Shown here: positions 30,434 to 32,849 of the stretch, one piece after another
Position numbering within the stretch: position 1 is the stretch's first letter
Layout of the letters: every line of letters starts with the position of its first letter
Source: an uncultured Muribaculaceae bacterium
GTDB taxonomy: Bacteria; Bacteroidota; Bacteroidia; Bacteroidales; Muribaculaceae
Length of the DNA: 32,849 nucleotides
Assembly: GCA_910578365.1 (NCBI GenBank)
Contig: CAJTRC010000022.1
Span: 1 to 32,849 of the forward strand
Direction: 5' to 3'
The notes under the pieces: model-generated
Told to the model about the DNA's origin: nothing
The model's input: only the letters and a program-made list of their open reading frames with translations
Database searches by the model: none
Translations under genes and position numbers: made by a program

Positions 30434-32551
30434 TTATTCCGATGCCTTACCGGCAGGTTGCGGGCCCATTTCAAACTCGAGAACTCCGCCACGGCGTATT
30501 GTTTCGAAATCGATATAGTCTTTGTCGTAAGGTTTGCCGTTGAGGCGGGCGCTCTGTATGTAGATATTCTCGGGCGAGTTGCCGTTGGCACGGATTTCAA
30601 ATGTACGACCGTCGCCCACCTCAATGCTTGCGCTGTCGAACAGCGGCGAGCCGAATACAAAGGCTCCTCCGGCAGGCTCAACCTGATATATGCCCATAGC
30701 CGAAAGCACAAACCATGCCGACATCTGACCTACGTCTTCGTTGCCGCAGAGGCCGTCGGGCTCGGTAGTGTACATCTCGTTCATGATGCGGCGCAGTAGC
30801 GGCGCAGCCTTTTCGGATTGGCCGGCATAGTTGTAGAGGTACACGGTGTGATGTCCGGGCTCGTTGCCATGGGCATACTGGCCTATCAGACCGCTGATGT
30901 CGGGCGACGCCGACTCGCCCAGACTGCCTTCGACTACAAAAAGCGAGTCGAGTTTGGTCACAAAGTTTTCGGTTGAGCCAAATAGTTCAATCAGGCCGTT
31001 GGGGTCCTGAGGCACCATCCATATATACTGCCAGCCGTTTCCCTCGCAGTAGTCGTTGGCGCGATGACTTGCCGAGAATGGGTCGAAGGGTTCGGGGCGG
31101 AAGTCGCCCTTGATGTCGCGGCCGCGCATAAAGCCGGTTGTAGAGTCGAAATATCGTTTATAGGCTTGTCCGCGCTCGCCGAAGTATCGTGCGTCGTCGG
31201 TCATGCCCAGCCGTTCGGCCACACGTGCCACTGCATCGTCGGCCACCGCATATTCAAGACCTTTGGCCACCGATTCGTCGCCGCCGGGGCTGTCGTATGG
31301 TATATAGCCGTACTGCTTGAGAGCGGCGAGCGAACGCTCGTCGAGCATGCACGAAGCCTTCATTGCCTCGTATGCCGCCAGAGTATCGGCTACGTAACCT
31401 TTCAGCAGCAGGTCGGCCAGCACAATCACGCCGGGGTTGCCTATCATGCAGTCTGTTTCGTTGCCGTGCAGATGCCACACAGGCAATTTGCCCTGCTTAT
31501 TGAATATGTTTATGAAAGTTCGGGCATAGGCCGCCTGCAGCTGCGGATGTATAAGTGTTGACAGCGGATGAGCGGCGCGGTAGGTGTCCCAGAGCGAGAA
31601 TATGGTATATTCGTCGGGCCGGCCGCAGTCGCTGAACAATGCCGGAGCGAACATGGTATGGTACAGGGCGGTGTAAAATTTACGACGGTCGGCATCCGAG
31701 CCTCCGCTTAGCTTTACCTTGGCAAGTTGGCTATTCCAGCTGCTGTCGGCATCGGCAGCCACGGCATCGAAGTCCCAGCCCGGATTCTCGGCCTCGAGAT
31801 TGGCCAGGGCATTCTTTTCGCTATTGGGCGATAGTCCGCACTTTACCAGCAGCGGCGCGCCGGTGGATGCAAATGCGATAGTGGCCGTAGCGCTGTCGAC
31901 ACTGCACCGTGCCATGGGCTGCGAGAATCGCATGGCAAAGTAAATTTTCTGGTCACGGGCCCATCCGGTAGAGTATCGGAAGCCGGTGACGGTGCTGTCG
32001 TTCTCCTCGGTGATGCGTACTTCGGTCGGGCGGTCCCAGCCTATACCGTAGTTCAGGTCGAGCCGCAGATATGCCGAGTCGCTGCCGGCGGGATAGCTGT
32101 ACCGGTGCATACCTGTACGGGGAGTGGCGGTTAATTCGGCCAGCACGCCGGAGTCATCGAGTTTCACTTTGTAGTAACCGGGGCGACAGCTTTCATTGGC
32201 ATGGCTGAAGCGGCTTGCCGTATCGCCGGGCTGTGTCGAGGGCAGCAACAGCACATCTCCCAGGTCGCCTATGCCGGTACCGCTCAGGTGAGTATGGCTG
32301 AAGCCAAGAATGGTAGAGTCGGAGTAGTGGTAGCCCGAACACCAGTCCCAGCCTTTGACACGCTGCGACGGTCCGAGCTGTACCATGCCGAATGGCACAT
32401 TGGCTCCTACAAATACATGGCCGTGGCCACCGCTGCCTATCATGGGGTCGACATAGGAGGTAAACGATTCTTGCTGCTCTGTTTGGTGTGCGCTTCCGCA
32501 TGCCAGCAGCAACGGCATCAGAAGTATCGCGCTCAGACTGTATTTTTTCAT
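30434..32551 (-). CDS. Alpha-mannosidase lipoprotein, glycoside hydrolase family 92
   Basis: The 705-residue enzyme is predicted to be a calcium-dependent exo-alpha-mannosidase, often alpha-1,2-specific, trimming N-glycan or yeast mannan side chains. The lipoprotein signal ends LLAC with Cys18, so it is anchored to a membrane, possibly at the cell surface. The N-terminal beta-sandwich begins SYVDPMIGSGGHGHVFVGAN (32-51). The (alpha/alpha)6 catalytic domain holds WHLHGNETDCMIG (359-371), YCEGNGWQYIW (501-511; Glu503 is a likely catalytic acid), HGNEPGHH (561-568) and GNEDVGQMSAWF (603-614). Assignment of individual catalytic residues is from family memory. It converges on dnaK and has no neighbouring SusC/SusD genes here, so its exact substrate is open. 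Confidence 0.93.
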   Translation of the reverse strand: MKKYSLSAILLMPLLLACGSAHQTEQQESFTSYVDPMIGSGGHGHVFVGANVPFGMVQLGPSQRVKGWDWCSGYHYSDSTILGFSHTHLSGTGIGDLGDVLLLPSTQPGDTASRFSHANESCRPGYYKVKLDDSGVLAELTATPRTGMHRYSYPAGSDSAYLRLDLNYGIGWDRPTEVRITEENDSTVTGFRYSTGWARDQKIYFAMRFSQPMARCSVDSATATIAFASTGAPLLVKCGLSPNSEKNALANLEAENPGWDFDAVAADADSSWNSQLAKVKLSGGSDADRRKFYTALYHTMFAPALFSDCGRPDEYTIFSLWDTYRAAHPLSTLIHPQLQAAYARTFINIFNKQGKLPVWHLHGNETDCMIGNPGVIVLADLLLKGYVADTLAAYEAMKASCMLDERSLAALKQYGYIPYDSPGGDESVAKGLEYAVADDAVARVAERLGMTDDARYFGERGQAYKRYFDSTTGFMRGRDIKGDFRPEPFDPFSASHRANDYCEGNGWQYIWMVPQDPNGLIELFGSTENFVTKLDSLFVVEGSLGESASPDISGLIGQYAHGNEPGHHTVYLYNYAGQSEKAAPLLRRIMNEMYTTEPDGLCGNEDVGQMSAWFVLSAMGIYQVEPAGGAFVFGSPLFDSASIEVGDGRTFEIRANGNSPENIYIQSARLNGKPYDKDYIDFETIRRGGVLEFEMGPQPAGKASE

Positions 32552-32849
32552 TCTGCTAAATTACAAAAAAGCGCCTATTGCACCAAATATTATGGACTAA
32601 TCTAAAAATCTAAAAAGGTGGGGTGGATAAATCCGCTACTGTTTCAGCATCCGGTTAATGAATCTGAGTCCGCCGTGCCTTGATATTCCTACATATTCCT
32701 ATTATATATCAGGGCTGGCGCATGAGATTTAACTCAAATTCAGTCAAAAATTCACCTGATTATGTGAAATAAACTTTCAGATATTGCATATATTGCTGAA
32801 AATAGATATATTAGAGGTATGCAAATAGAAATTTTCAGCAAAGTAAAAG
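32552..32849. other. Right-edge intergenic region with promoter and repeats
   Basis: No convincing gene lies here. Minus-strand elements TTTG (32584-32587) and TAATTTAG (32556-32563), 20 bases apart, form a probable promoter for the GH92 gene. Further right are direct repeats ATATTCCTA (32683-32691 and 32693-32701) and an 11-base inverted repeat (32793-32803 and 32831-32841). A plus-strand ATG at 32819 opens a ten-codon frame to the window edge. It may be the start of a gene, but there is too little to judge. Confidence 0.5.

Overview
The window looks like ordinary chromosome from a member of the Bacteroidota, order Bacteroidales, possibly Muribaculaceae or a relative. This rests on several signs. 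Promoters follow the TTTG / TANNTTTG pattern (for example 20280-20310 and 3672-3703). Many starts have A-rich leaders and lack strong Shine-Dalgarno sequences. RpoC (1432 aa) and RpoB (1270 aa) have lengths usual for that group. Lipoproteins, an M16 peptidase and glycosidases of families GH2 and GH92 are also present. The family-level assignment is inference.

Layout. At the left, on the minus strand, a putative secreted esterase (2787-3584) overlaps a GH2 beta-mannosidase (203-2800). Diverging from them, on the plus strand, are a DEAD-box helicase (3764-5125), an L,D-transpeptidase lipoprotein (5158-6162) and a stand-alone MetH-type homocysteine methyltransferase domain (6155-7018). The centre (7161-20310) is a long minus-strand transcription and translation cluster. 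In reading order it holds tRNA-Thr(UGU), tRNA-Tyr, tRNA-Gly, tRNA-Thr(GGU), tuf, tRNA-Trp, secE, nusG, rplK, rplA, rplJ, rplL, rpoB and rpoC. It starts at a very good promoter and ends at a hairpin terminator. On the plus strand follow carA-carB, an M16 metallopeptidase and dnaK. A GH92 alpha-mannosidase lipoprotein on the minus strand converges on dnaK across a shared bidirectional terminator.

How the genes work together. The central block co-locates RNA polymerase core subunits, NusG, SecE, EF-Tu, large-subunit stalk and L1-arm proteins and the tRNAs, in an order much like the E. coli thrU-tyrU-glyT-thrT-tufB-secE-nusG-rplKAJL-rpoBC region. carAB makes carbamoyl phosphate for pyrimidines and arginine. 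DnaK and the M16 peptidase serve protein folding and turnover. The two mannosidases and the esterase point to use of mannose-containing glycans.

I found no mobile element, CRISPR array, phage gene or defence system, and no convincing new multi-gene system. The items most worth a second look are local: EF-Tu carries Ala in place of the DxxG-motif Gly; a terminator-like hairpin lies between rplL and rpoB; dyad repeats lie upstream of dnaK, which lacks a CIRCE element; the MetH-like domain stands alone; tRNA-Thr(GGU) has an acceptor-stem mismatch; and repeats cluster at the right edge.
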